Below, in pieces: positions 1-11,379 of a stretch of DNA of 64,000 nucleotides (positions are counted from its first letter, which is position 1; every line of letters starts with the position of its first letter). Origin of the DNA: Scleropages formosus. Lineage: Eukaryota > Chordata > Actinopteri > Osteoglossiformes > Osteoglossidae. Below the pieces are notes generated by a model, which had not been told where the DNA came from, did not search any database, and saw only the letters and a list, made by a program, of their open reading frames with translations. Made by a program: the position numbers and the translations under genes. The DNA lies in assembly GCF_900964775.1 (NCBI RefSeq), contig NC_041806.1, positions 26,749,488 to 26,813,487 on the forward strand, written 5' to 3'.

Positions 1-514
1 ACTGAAAAAGCTACCCAAACAAGTGGCACAACCTTAATGAACATGTTTCACTGTAGACAAAAAGGTGGCGGGTGAAAAGTGAAAGCCCTATACTTCACCT
101 ACCTGATCTGAAAAATTTGTGGTGTTCATTGTGTTCATTGCAGAGGAGGACAAGTTGAATGTGCCTTGACTGCTGGAATCTTAACGTGGAACAAAAATTA
201 TTTCATTAAGCAAATGTAGCATTAAAATATAAAAAGTTGGCAAAGTTGCTATACACCAAGACTGCAAATTATTTATTATTCTACAATTTAATAAGGCCTG
301 TGTTTTTTTTGCTGAGCGTAATGTTTAAAAGACAAACATTCACAAAGCGTAAGTGTTTTTGGTTAACTTACAAATACAAAAAAAAAAAAAAGACACATGA
401 GAGATGTGAGAGTTATCTCTAGAGGTATTAGCTGGGATGTACTTCCATATTTTGTTACAACTTTCCTTCCAGAAATCCTTTCTTAAAGAAAGAAGTAATG
501 AAAAGGGGGCATAC

Positions 515-642
515 TCAGCATCCTGTCCCAGAGCTCCAGGAGTTGGGGTTGTTCAGTGGCATTCACTTCAAGCGCCAAGTCTGCCAGATAGCTTTTCTGA
601 AGGTTTCTGGGGGCTAAAGTCCCCAGGGGCAGCAGCGACAAC
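515..642 (-). CDS. abca12: candidate further abca12 exon (128 nt)
   Basis: An open stretch on the minus strand is bounded by an acceptor (cacatcttag) and a donor (gtatgc). It would encode LSLLPLGTLAPRN, then LADLALEVNATEQPQLLELW. Strand and position fit the abca12 extracellular domain, and an N-glycosylation sequon (NAT) is present. Its entry phase does not follow directly from the exon ending at 2463, so at least one unrecognised exon would have to lie between. I could not match it residue by residue to known ABCA12, and it may be chance. Confidence 0.33.
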
Positions 643-1947
643 CTAAGATGTGCAAACATTGATATGTGAGGACAGGTAGAGAAATATACATCATCTCTTT
701 TCAAGAAACTTTAAAATGTGATGGAGAAATAGAAAAATTAACTTTGAACAAAAGCAAAATTATACCAAACAATGGAGAACACTTTCAGAAAGCACACCCT
801 TTAAGAAAAAGTGACATATTTTACCATCCAATAAAATCTGAATTACTGAATGAGAAGGACTGGACCATCTAGAGTGTACCCTCAGTCTCTGGGGAAAAAA
901 TTTTGGACCACCATGAACCAAACTTGGACAAGCAGTTAATATGAGTAAGAGGGTAAAACTTGAAATCCATGTGTTTTGTTACTCAAGATCATGAAACATC
1001 AGCATTAAAGATATTTATTTTTAAAATATTTGTTAAATGCAAAGTAATGCATTTGTATTTTGACATTTTCAGATTACATCACATTATAATAAACATAATA
1101 TGTATGAAAACGAATAGCAAAACAATGATGAGAAAAATAAGTGTGTATAAGTAAATCCATTAATGGATAGTGTTAGCTTGTATTGACAAATATGTTTTGC
1201 CTTTGCAATTTCAATGTTTTCACAAGACGAGTTTTGGCATGCGAATGACAAAATCACAACGTACTTGGTAAGAGGTTCTGAAAACATTCCACAGGAGTCA
1301 CTCAGTTTGTAATGAACAAACAGGTTTAAAGACTTTCTAAAAGCCTATACAGATGGATTTTCTGAGAAAACGTGATAGTGACAAAACAAGCAATGAAAAG
1401 AGGATAAGCCAGATGCTGCAATGATGATAAGAAGGAGTACAAGTTTTAGTCATTGATACACACACCTACACCAAGTGCATTGTTTCAAATTCTGTGGCAT
1501 CAAGTTTAATAGAAAAATGTCTTTAGAATGTTTGCCTTGACAATCCTCAACTTATGTCTAAGGATCCATATGCAGAAGTGTAGTCACTTAACGAAAATGA
1601 ATTATAATTAATTAGCGATAGTTACGAACAGCACTTGCACAACACAAGACTACAATTACTGGTGTCCGTTTGACAAATTAATTATAATAATAGCTTCAGA
1701 GAAAGGACTTTCTTTCAGTCTTATTAAATCGATGTGTAAGAAGCGACAGTCACACCTAAACAGAATGAGTGAGATGAGAGGTAACTAAAGGTCAGTACAA
1801 CATTAGTAAAGATATCAAACCTGTCTAACGTGTCTAATACCACGTTGCCAATAATAAAATAGAAAAGTACACTAAATTAACTCTTTGCAATAGACAGATA
1901 CAAAGCTACACCTTATTACCCCATTAAAAAAATAGGACATATCAGTT

Positions 1948-2142
1948 TTACACACACACACACAGCCCGACACCACTTGTCCCAAGCGGGGTTGTGGCGA
2001 ATCAGAGCCTAACCCGGCAACACAGGGCACAAGGGACACATCCAGGATGGGACGCCAGTCCGTTGCAAGGCACCCCAAGCAGGACTCGAACCCCAGACCC
2101 AGCAGGCACAGGCCAAACCCGCTGTGCCACCGTGCCCCCCTT
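1948..2142 (-). mobile_element. tRNA-derived SINE, (GT)n-tailed family
   Basis: Read on the minus strand it starts with a tRNA-like head holding the A-box (gtggcacagcggg) and B-box (ggttcgagtcc) of a Pol III promoter, followed by the body with the gacggactggcgtcc-like and ggttaggctc segments, and ends in (GT)n. The 3' end has the variant (gggacaagtggtgtcgg), nearer the second sequence type than the majority type. Confidence 0.85.
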
Positions 2143-2462
2143 CATATCAGTTTCAGAATGTAAAAAAAAAAAATCTTTGACAAAAAACTCTAAGTATGTA
2201 GTAAACAAGTAATTTTGTCTGCATTTCTACACTACAGTGTCTTGAAAAGAACTCACATCTCTTAGTAATGAAATGTTTAGCTGTGTAGCCATCATACAGG
2301 ACAGCAGTTGATTCACAAGTCATATGTGATATGTTAAGTGGCGCGTGAGGATTCAGGCAGTGATGACATTCAAGATCAACGATGAGTTCAAAGACTATTA
2401 TACCTCTCAGCATCAGCCTGACCCCAGGATAAGTGCGGGGGATTCGCTAACCGTGACGCCAC

Positions 2463-2746
2463 CGTGTATGAATGGTTGCTACAAGAGCTGTCAGTGCTGC
2501 ACATGAGGGTCTGCAGGAAGGGGAAAAGTCCTGCACTGGGAAGGTTTCTGGGGGCCACATAGCCTGTAGAGGCAGAGGGAGATTTAAAAAGGAAAGGAAA
2601 ACATGCAAATGTAAAAACAACAATGGAAAACATTATTATTATTATTATTATTATTACAAACCTTGAAACAACGTAGCCCCTTCTAAGTGAAACATAGCAG
2701 ATGTCTTAGTAAGTAATCAAAAAAAGGTAGAAATATTCACAGCTTT

Positions 2747-2781
<35 letters not shown>

Positions 2782-4441
2782 ATCTCCTTTTACTGTATTT
2801 AGTTACTTTGGGAGTGTGTTCAGGCTTTGTGATATGTCTGCTGCTGAACAAGTTCGGAACAATACGAAGGACCTGCTCTGTTTCCCTCTCTTCACTCAAT
2901 CCAAGTTTCCTCTCTGTGCGTTTAGGTATGTTTGTACAGTCTATACAGCACGTCATTTATACAGTTCAAGACAAAAGAGGTCCATTTATTTCAAATGGCA
3001 ACTGTCTCTTGCATAACTAGGCAATTTTCCCATTTTCTAACCAATCCTGCATGACAGCAACCCTTTAAAAAGTGAGTAATATTGCTTCCTAAGAGCTGGG
3101 TATACTGCAAGGCCAATGACCCTTCAAACAGCCAGGTTGCCTACCTCTTTGGTTCAACTGTGAATACACACACACACACACACACATTTTCAGAACCGCT
3201 TGTCCCATACGGGGGTCACGGGGAACCGGAGCCTAACCCGGCAACTCAGGGCGTAAGGCTGGAGGGGGAGGGGACATACCCAGGACGGGACGCCAGTCCG
3301 TCACAAGGCACCCCGCGCAGGACTCGAACCCCAGACCCACTGAAGAGCAGGACTGTGGTCCAACCCACTGCGCCACCCATTCAACTATGAATATTAAAGG
3401 AAAATTTACATAACCAAAAAAGACCAAAAAAAAAATATTGATCGTAAGATGAATTGTTAATTTTAAGGTTGTATTGTCTAATGCACACACACACACACAC
3501 CATCTGAACCACTTGTCCCATACAGGGACACAGGGAGCCGGAGCCTAACCCAGCAACACAGGGCGTAAGGCTGGAAGGGGAGGGGACACACCCAGGATGG
3601 GACACCAGTCTGTCGCAGGGCACCCCAAGGGGGACTTGAACCCCAGACCCACCGGAGAGCAGGACCCAGTCCAACCCACTGCAACATCACCCCCCCCCCC
3701 CCAGTATTGTCTCATGGAGAAAGAAAAATCTCTCAAGTCATGAATTTATATAATTAATCTGGGCTATTGTATAAAAACAAAGAAAAAAAGAATGACTGGA
3801 TGAATGGAAGACCTACCCAACTGCATAGTCTTATTGTAATATACACTTTTTCAATCTGTTTTTCCTTCACTGAAAAATTTTACCTTTGCAAAATATAAAA
3901 GGACTGATTCCACACACAAAAGTTGGAGTGCCGCCAACATGAAACACTCTGTTGCTTAACCTGAGGACTGTGGAAAAATGCACAAATATGAGTAATTTCT
4001 CAGATAAAGAAAGTACTTTCCAATAATACTTACATGAGCCTTTGAGCTGAGGAGGGAACTGTGATCTGGTTACAGCCAGAATGATAAATATTACTAAGGG
4101 CCATATTACAAGGGCCAGTGACCATACCTGAAAGCAAAAAAGTAAAGTTATAACATGTTTTCCTGCAACATTTTAAAATAGTTTTGGCACCAGTGCGCCG
4201 TAGCCAGTTTGAAAACAATACAAAAAAAAAATCTGATGTAAATCCCAGCAAAGGAAAGTAATTTATTAACCATAAAGCATCATTTAAATGCAGTGTGTCG
4301 CTTAGGGGATTTATTAATAATTATTTATGGAGTGTGTTTGAGCACAAACTTCAGCTCTTATTCCTTACTTACTGGCTGTCTATAGGCACTCAGCGCGTTT
4401 TTCCACAGCAGAAGTCGCAGCTGATGTAGAAATGATGCCAT
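2463..4441 (-). CDS. abca12: abca12, ATP-binding cassette lipid transporter ABCA12, first three coding exons (partial)
   Basis: Three exons read in phase on the minus strand: 4441-4373 (23 codons, starting [15 protein letters not shown]), 4127-4034 and 2563-2463. Each junction has GT donors and AG acceptors, and phases 0, 1 and 0 fit. The product begins with a short cytoplasmic segment, then a first membrane helix ([19 protein letters not shown]), then the start of the large extracellular domain with [20 protein letters not shown]. This closely follows the N-terminus of vertebrate ABCA12 as I recall it (MASLFHQL, CYLAPRNLPSTGFFPFLQTL). ABCA12 is a full-length ABCA transporter that moves glucosylceramides into lamellar granules of keratinocytes. 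The start is supported by an acceptor directly before the ATG (ctctacag), which implies an upstream non-coding exon. The ATP-binding cassettes lie off the left edge, so the gene is cut by the window and not shown to be broken. Confidence 0.85.
2633..2656. repeat. (ATT)n microsatellite
   Basis: About eight tandem ATT units lie just upstream (minus sense) of abca12 exon 3, within the intron. Confidence 0.9.
2749..2778. repeat. (CA)n microsatellite
   Basis: A run of about 14 CA units within the abca12 intron, with no SINE body beside it. Confidence 0.9.
3167..3378 (-). mobile_element. tRNA-derived SINE, (GT)n-tailed family, full length
   Basis: Complete minus-strand copy from tRNA-like head to (GT)n. 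It is flanked by near-identical direct repeats, ttcaactgtgaata on the left and ttcaactatgaata on the right, which are target-site duplications. It lies in an abca12 intron. Confidence 0.92.
3483..3705 (-). mobile_element. tRNA-derived SINE, (GT)n-tailed family, full length
   Basis: A second minus-strand copy about 100 bp from the previous one. Direct repeats gtattgtctaatg and gtattgtctcatg flank it. The outer end of its tRNA-like head is marked by a C-run at 3691-3703. Confidence 0.92.
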
Positions 4442-5021
4442 CTGTAGAGAATAAAGACAAAAGTGAGACAGAAAAAAAGAAAGAAAAAACAACAAAAAAA
4501 AAAAAACTCAAGTCTGACCACGTACACTAATGTGTAAAATAATTAAGAAATATGTCTCAATAATGGAATAGCAAGGGCTTAATTCTTTAGGATTTTTTTT
4601 TTTTTTTCTTTTGAACAATGTGACCTCATTAGATGTGAGAAACAGGTAATTTGATATTTGAGAAAGATGTCCGGTCAACTTTTAACATGAAAACATTTTC
4701 CCCGCTTCTCTTCCTGATTGTGAACTGAACTGTTGGGGTACGAAATACAACCGTCCTTTTTCCGGAAAGATGAACTTGTTCATATATAATATTATATTTT
4801 CTCCACAGTCCATTGAAGGAGAAATGTATCGGCGGTGAATGACAGAGAACATTATAGGCGGGTTATAATAATTGTAATAATTATTAGTAAGAGCCAGAAC
4901 GACACGTAGTTCTGTACACCTGTAGAAGTTGAGACACAGGATCGGTACAGAAAGTTGTGTTCGTTACTCTTTGGATTTGTCCTCGAAAAAAGGAAACCAT
5001 TCGACCCCCGACGCGACTTAC

Positions 5022-5171
5022 TTTAAGCGCTAGTGCGCCGGAGCTCCGTACAACAGCCCTCTCCCCCTCCAAAAAACCACACAAGAAAGAGAAAAGAAAA
5101 CAATATTTAATATAGATGTAGGTTCTCAGACTTCGCTGCCTGCCTCCAAGTGACTCGAGTTTGTCCCGCAC
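5022..5171 (-). promoter_or_regulatory. putative abca12 promoter-proximal region and 5' UTR exon
   Basis: The first abca12 coding exon begins right after a splice acceptor, so a non-coding first exon is expected upstream. At 5022 on the minus strand a strong donor (TTAAA|gtaagt) ends a CpG-containing stretch reaching to about 5170, with further CpG-rich DNA to 5340. This is the best candidate for the UTR exon and promoter. No TATA box stands out. The assignment is inference from splice signals and base composition. Confidence 0.3.
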
Positions 5172-5373
5172 CGTTCCGTTCTTACCGCCGGTTTATTCGA
5201 GTTACGCGAAGGCGGCGACGCGAAAGCTGTGGGCGTGTCGCTCCTTCCCGCAAGTGTATCACGGCACCACTTTCTCACACGAGACTGCAATAAACATCAA
5301 CGTCGTTGCGCGTGCACTAATTCGAAACTTCCGGAGAACTGCATAGATAAATAAGGGCCAACGAGGAGATTAC

Positions 5374-5582
5374 GGGGGTCGCGGTGGCACAGCGAGTTTG
5401 GCCGGGCCCGGGTCTCTGGTGGGTCTGGAGTTCGAGTCCTACTTGCGGTGCCCTGTGACGGACTAGCGTCCCGCCCTGGGTGTGTCTCCTCCCCTCTCTA
5501 GCCTTGCGCCCTGCGTTGCCGTGTTAGGTTCCGGCTTGCCGTGACCCTGCCTGCGTGGGACGAGCCGCAGCACCTTCAGCCT
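5374..5582 (+). mobile_element. tRNA-derived SINE, second sequence type
   Basis: The head reads ggtggcacagcgagtttggcc, with a B-box ggagttcgagtcc. The body ends ggcttgccgtgaccctgc and then gggacgagccgcagcacc. This differs from the majority type, which ends gaccccgtatgggacaagcgg. There is no GT tail, so it is probably an older or 3'-truncated copy. Confidence 0.8.
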
Positions 5583-6010
5583 CTGTATTAGATTACTGAC
5601 TCTTAGTGGGGCAGCGCGCGCCGCTCTGGGTGCCGTGGTTGGGTCCGAAAGGAAGGACACAAGAACACAGTAATTACGACCGTTGCGTTGGTGGATTTTG
5701 AAGACGTTGAGTTGACCGTGGACCCTTTTCCTTCAAGCACCTCAACCCCAAGACAGTCGTATACACCCCTACAGACACTCGCTCCTATAGTCCTTTACAG
5801 CTATTTTACATTTCCCACAGTTCCCTTCATTTGCGACTATTTACAATAAACACGCGTTCCCGCTCTAACGGATCGCTTTCGGTACCGGGGGTCGTTACAG
5901 TGTTTTAAGAGGGATAATGTTATTAAAGAACATTACCAGTGATGTCATATAGCACTAGTATTAACCTCCACAAGAGTAATTAATTTATGGTAATTTGATG
6001 TATGGACATA

Positions 6011-6226
6011 TAGGGGGTGCGGTGGCGCAGTGGGTTGGACCACAATCCTGCTGTCAGGTGGGTCTGGGGTTCAAGTCCCGCTTGGGGTGCCTTGTGATGG
6101 ACTGGCGTCCCGTCCTGGGTGTGTCCCCTCCCCCTCCGGCCTTACGCCCCTGTGTTCCCGGGTAGGCTCCGGTTCCCCGTGACCCCGTATGGGACAAGCG
6201 GTTCTGAAAATGTGTGTGTGTGTGTG
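6011..6226 (+). mobile_element. tRNA-derived SINE inserted into an older SINE
   Basis: Complete plus-strand copy with A-box, B-box, body and (GT)n. The direct repeat gatgtatgga lies at both ends. The DNA resuming on its right (gatgagtgacc, then gtagtgtatctagcag) matches the middle of the composite SINE at 60428-60788, so this copy landed inside an older element. Confidence 0.9.
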
Positions 6227-6378
6227 ATGTATGGATGAGTGACCCAGTGTAGGTAGTGTATCTAGCAGTGTAAATCACTTTGGTGAATATAAGGTGTGTT
6301 TGCTGAAAACACTACACAGAGTTCAAGTCGCTTTGCAGAAAAGCGTCTCCTAAATAAATGCAAATGCTAAATGTAAAT
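6227..6378 (+). mobile_element. 3' half of an older composite fish SINE
   Basis: It contains gtagtgtatctagcagtg and the end motif cagaaaagcgtctcctaaat followed by AAATG-rich sequence. The same series occurs at 60640-60788. It is interrupted on the left by the SINE at 6011-6226. Confidence 0.75.
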
Positions 6379-7489
6379 TTATTTTAATAATTAAGTGTAG
6401 ATGATGACAAAGGGCACCTTATGGTTCATGTATTATTTGGGGAAAAAACAAAAAAAAAAAACATCATCCACCTAAAGGATGTGCAGTGGGTCTAGCGTTT
6501 GAAATAACTCATAACGGACAGTGAAGTAAATCCACAAGAACACAAAATCCGCGCTTTACCGGCGTAGTTTATCGTGAAATCTGATAGTGTGTGTGTGGAG
6601 CTTGTGTGACACCCAAGAAATGTGGTCAAGAAAAAAGTTATTTGCTATAATTATCTTTTCCCTGTCTTTTATCTTTACTTTATTATGAATTAATACATTC
6701 ATTCTCGGAACAATTTGGATGTTACCTGGCCAGACGAGGTCCAGTAGGGCCGCACGCTGGGGAAAAAGCCCATAATATCCACTATGACACTGTTCTCATC
6801 ATTAAGGAGGAGCGGAGGTGGCCATTAAATCAGTGTCTCTTCTCTTTTCCCCAGTCAAACAGCGGCTTGTGCCCGACAAAACATACTGTAAGTCCCACCA
6901 TCACATGGTGAAATAAGGATCATGATAAACATCATGAATTAAATGTATCTATAGAGACCCAAAGGGAAATATTAACTGGTCCACGATCTGTCATGTTTTT
7001 GTTGAGAAATGTTTTTATGATGAAATGTATGGGACAAGCGGTTCAGAAAATGTGTGTGTTTGGATGTTATTTTGTGATTGTGTTTTGTGATGTGAAATAC
7101 TGAAAGATTTTATTTTTATTCTTATGGTATCTAATAAAGTGGGAAAAAAAATTAAAATCTGTCATGCGGATGTTTCCTCTCAGTTTGGGAAAATGTTTTA
7201 CTTGTTTTTCACATCAATACTGATCGGTTTATCAGCTTCTCTGTCACTTTTTCAGATGTTGTAAACCGTAATGTGGATACTTTTGTTTTCTTATTGTTTG
7301 TAATTTGAGGGAAGACCATTATTACAGGCAACTTTCAATGCTGGGTCCTAATGGTGGTGAAAGATTGTTCTGAAATATAAATAGTGCTGTTAATGATTGT
7401 TAGAGAAGCTGAGGTGGCTGGTAAAACAGTGTCTCCACCTCCTCTCAAGCACGGCGACTAGCACATGAGACCTGTAACATTTGCGTGAT

Positions 7490-7697
7490 CTCCACTGTTC
7501 CGCTTGGTTTCCTCTGGCTGCTCCGGTTGCCTCCCACAGCCCTTAGGAAATGAACATGTGTCTGAGAGGCTACGCTGGGATCGACTGGTGTCCCACCCTC
7601 CGTGCACCTCTTCTACCTCCTACTAGCGCACAGTGATTGTCTCATAGGCTCCACACCATCATGACCCTGAACTGGACAAGCGGTATATGAGTGAGTC
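7490..7697 (+). mobile_element. degenerate SINE with the shared 3' domain
   Basis: It shows the series cctctggctgctccggttgc, tcgactggtgtcccacc, cataggctcc and gaccctgaactggacaagcggt. These mark the conserved 3' region common to several fish SINEs. It is diverged, with no tail or flanking duplication visible. Confidence 0.6.
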
Positions 7698-8199
7698 AAC
7701 TGTTTAACTTGTGATGGTGCAATAATGTTGGAACAGGAAACAGAGTGTTTCTGTTGCGGTAAACTGCTCATTTATCATTTATTCATGCTATTATTATATA
7801 CGCCCTATAATATACATCCCCTGTTATGAATTATCAATAAATTATGCACAAATGCATTTACTTGGGCGGACTGCAAAATCGAAACGTAGGAAGAGTTAGA
7901 CATTCACGTGTAGGTTCCACATGAACAAAGTCCAATGTTTTCAGAGAGTTCGTGCCGAACTGATAGATAATCGTACCTACCTACACACTTGCACATGCCT
8001 ACGCATTGGAAGGCAATGCCGCAATGCGGTCACACCAGTTTCCCCAGGAGCCATGATGAAAGAGCACACATACATTCGGAATTTCTGAGAAGATGACTTT
8101 GGGTGATTCACAGCCTTATGCCACCTCACTATAAATCAGTATAATTCATAACAGCTACTATTTCTATCATTTGTGACTGACAATATCAAGGTGTTTTAA

Positions 8200-8341
8200 A
8201 TTATTTACCCATTTATACAATTGGGTCTTTTTTTACTGGGAAAATGTAGATATTTACCTCAAGGGTACTACAGCCGGAGGGGGGAATCGAACCTCTGGGT
8301 CCAAAGGCAGCAGCTCTAACCACTGCGCTACCAGCTGTCCC
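8200..8341 (-). mobile_element. tRNA-headed SINE of a different family (degenerate)
   Basis: On the minus strand it starts ggtagcgcagtggttagagc, with a B-box aggttcgattccccc, then gtagtacccttgaggtaa and an acccaattgtataaatggg segment. This is the common fish type whose members continue into gtcgctttggagaaaagcgt. A related plus-strand copy is at 22540. It is not a functional tRNA gene: no acceptor stem closes and a SINE body follows. Confidence 0.65.
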
Positions 8342-9234
8342 GTCATTACTATTATTATCATTATGTGGTGTTGCTGCATTTAACATCTTCTTTGAATCAA
8401 GACTAGCAAACTAGGGAAAAAGGTGGATTTTGTTAAATACAAAGAGAAAAGACGCTCGAAAATAAAGAACCTTACGCCCAGTGATTCCGGAATGGGCTCC
8501 GGACCATTCGGACCCTGACTAGATCAAGCAGTGAATAAACTGGGCGGCATAGCGAGTAGCGCTGCTGTCTCGCATTAGTATTGGTTTCAGCTGCAATTGC
8601 AACGCATTTTAGACTGACTTCTAAATATTTTTGGATTTTCCTTTCATACAAAATTTTCATCATAAGTATATAGGTCCGTATTATTCAACGGAGCAGTGGA
8701 CTTTTTGGGAAAAAATGGTTACTACGTTTTTGTTACTGTTGTACGCATTTATCAGCATGATTGAAATATCGATGAGTGAACGCGCAGCATCTTAACAAAC
8801 ATTTCGTTTTTTCAATCCAGACCGCAGGTGTGTCAAACCAGTCTTTACAGGAACATGCAGAAAAAGATATTTTCCATGACGTGCCAGCTGGGATTGTGAG
8901 CTGTGAAATATGAATGAGATAATGTCATGGGATGTGTGTCATATAATTTGTTTTCAGCAAATTGAAGTTGCGCAACAAATCTCTCCAAACAGATGAATTT
9001 ACACTGACACACTTTACATTTGTGCATATAGCAGACGGTGAGATTATACACATTCTGTATTTATTACCAATGTCAATTTTTTGGTTGTGGGAAAATGCGC
9101 GAGAAAAAATAAAAACCTTTTTCCCATTCTGCTAATCTTTGTCCTTTTACACTGCAGTATTTTTTTATATTTTCTATTTATTCATGGACTAAATGGAACT
9201 ATATTTTCACGGCTCCAAGAAACATACGGTTGAA

Positions 9235-9375
9235 CTAAGTGGGTTTCCTCCCACAGCCCAAATACATATTTCAGGTGAATCAGTGACAAATGGCCTGTAA
9301 CATGGGTGCGTGAACGGGTGTCCTGCCATGGGTTTACCTTACTTTGTGCCCCAACACTCTCAGAAATGCTCCAGA
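9235..9375 (+). mobile_element. old degenerate SINE fragment
   Basis: Recognisable pieces are gggtttcctcccacagcccaa, a diverged ggtgtcctgccatgggt and an end near gaaatgctccagaccacc. These follow the order seen at 26230-26572 but are heavily mutated. Confidence 0.4.
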
Positions 9376-9737
9376 CCACCATATCTCTGCACTGAAAAAA
9401 CTTATTGAATTGAAAATAAGATGACAACAGAAACAGGCAACGTTTTCAAGTGCTACAAGCCGTAAATAGTTGTACTCCTGAGCAGGGGCTATTCCAGCAT
9501 TTTTAAAATGAGGTGGCACGGGGGGTAATAAGAACCAGTCTGGGAGACCCGTGGATAGACGGACGGATGGACGGAAGGACGGGACGTTAGCTAAGAATGG
9601 GACTCTGGGAGCTTGCAGCGGTTATACCCAAGTCGTCTTTACTAAGACAATCGAGTTCCAGTACTGTCACTGTGATCTGAAGTTCACATATGCATAGTAT
9701 TGCTGCAGAGAACAACACCCCAGTCCATATATTTTAC

Positions 9738-9957
9738 ACAAACACACTGCTAAAACTGCTTGTCCCGAGCGGGGTCACAGCAAACCAGAGCCTAACCCGG
9801 CAACACAGGGCATAAGGCTGGAGGGTGGGGGACACACACACCCAGAATGAGATGCCAGTCCATCACAAGGCACCCCAAGCAGGACTCAAACCCCAGACCC
9901 ACCAGAGAGCAGGCCCAGGCTAAACCTGCTGCACCACCACATCACCACACCCCCCCA
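9738..9957 (-). mobile_element. tRNA-derived SINE, (GT)n-tailed family
   Basis: Minus-strand copy with B-box and body. The tail is short and degenerate and the head is drawn out into CCACCACAT-like repeats. Its 3' end (ctgtgaccccgctcgggaca) is intermediate between the two sequence types. Confidence 0.8.
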
Positions 9958-10439
9958 CCACATCTTTCAAGATATATAATTGAGTGTGTTCATACCATTA
10001 ACAGAGATGTGGTCTATAATCGACTCGTGTCTCTTTTCCTTTTTGAAAAATGCGGTACTGTGATTTCGCATTGCAAATCAGGCAGTGACGGACAGCGCTC
10101 TGATCCAGTGATGTTGACCATTGCCAGATTGACAGTACTTTGGCCCAATGGTCTTGCGGGGGGGGGGGGGGCAATCATTTCAGGGGAGGACAGTACCACC
10201 CCTCTAGATATGGCCCTGGTCTTGAACCTGATTCATTTTCAAGTGAAATTGCACTGGAATAATATGAGCTAAAGAATCAATAGCTGAATTCTTAAAACAA
10301 ATGTATTCATTATTCAGAAACCTGGGAAGGGATTAAAAAAACAAACCAGTTGTATATTCATCAAAAAGAACATATTTGTTGCAAACTGAGTTTTGATACA
10401 ACACTTTTGCTGACCAGGTGGATTTAGTTAAAACCTAGA

Positions 10440-10520
10440 ATCTTGTTTTTATTGTCATTCCTCTACAGCTTGCATACAGTGGAACGAAATGTCGTTTCTT
10501 CGGAGACCATGGTACAACAC
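10440..10520 (-). mobile_element. possible LINE 3'-end fragment
   Basis: The plus-strand series tttttattgtcattcc, then gtggaacgaaatgtcgtttc, resembles a 3' tail often seen in fish non-LTR elements. It is short and no coding part is attached, so the family is uncertain. Confidence 0.3.
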
Positions 10521-11379
10521 TGAACATATCACAAGACAGTAAATAAATACACAGGACAAATTCCAGAAATAAACCAAGAATTTCTTAATATAGGTGTCTT
10601 TTCCACTGCTGGTGAAAAGGAAGTTTCTCCATTTTTCTTTCATTGAAGGTTTCTGCCATAATGTTGTGACATGAGCGCTACACCCAACCACGTGACACTT
10701 GCATGCCATTTAATTCTTTCAGTCTTATAGTACATTTACCTCCTCCTACATACAGTAAATATTTCGTCTCTTTCAGGTGGAACTGGAATACAGGGGTGTG
10801 GCACTCCGGACCTGGACTGGAGCACGAGGGACAGGAGTAGACAGGACAAGTACTCGGCACTGGAACAGAAACAGCTGTGGAACAAGACCTAGGAAACCAG
10901 TAACTAAAGTTCACTAAATCCCACTAGATGGCCCATTAACTACACTGAAGGATTGTTTGCTCCTTTTATACTGACTGATTAACAAATTGTGAACAGATGA
11001 TCCGGTCTGGACCAATGGAACTGAGTAGCGCCTCCTCTGGTCACTAGAGGTTTTTTTCTCTGTGGGTCATGACAACTGCTTTCCATCAGCAGCAAGTCAT
11101 CTGCTTTTCTACTTTTCTTCACTGAAAACAGAGAAGTAATACTAACAGAAACCTCTTTCGCAGTGCTATCCTTACTTCCCATTTTATTTTTCTTTTCTGT
11201 ATAAGCACCTGTTTCTGACAATTTACATTTTCAAATCCAGAAAAAAACCCTAACAAGGCGAACTAAGGACTATATCACCGGATAGATAAAAGTGAATTTG
11301 GCTGTATCGTCTACATTTTCTATTACACTTAAATCTATTCATTTTACAGATACCAAAGCAACACACAGTGGTGAGTAAA

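Larger units (their letters stand above)
1..2462. other. presumed abca12 intron sequence, no certain exon
   Basis: AT-rich sequence lies downstream of the third recognised abca12 exon. It contains the candidate exon at 515-642, one minus-strand SINE at about 1948-2142 and short A-runs. Other short open frames look random in composition and have no supporting splice signals. More abca12 exons may be hidden here because the extracellular domain of this family diverges quickly. Confidence 0.5.

Noticed and set aside
1084-1287. 67-codon minus-strand frame as an abca12 exon
   Set aside because: No convincing splice boundaries in the needed phase and no resemblance to ABCA12.
3082-3390. Frames of about 60-100 codons with THTHTH or VCVCVC runs and [12 protein letters not shown]-like text, here and at many other places
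   Set aside because: They are translations of the SINE body and its (GT)n/(CA)n tail, repeated at every SINE copy.
8267-8341. tRNA-like sequence with A- and B-box
   Set aside because: It is a SINE head: the acceptor stem does not pair and SINE body sequence follows. The same applies to all GT-family SINE heads.
9847-10272. 141-codon plus-strand frame
   Set aside because: It starts within a SINE and runs through C- and G-runs, with no domain.
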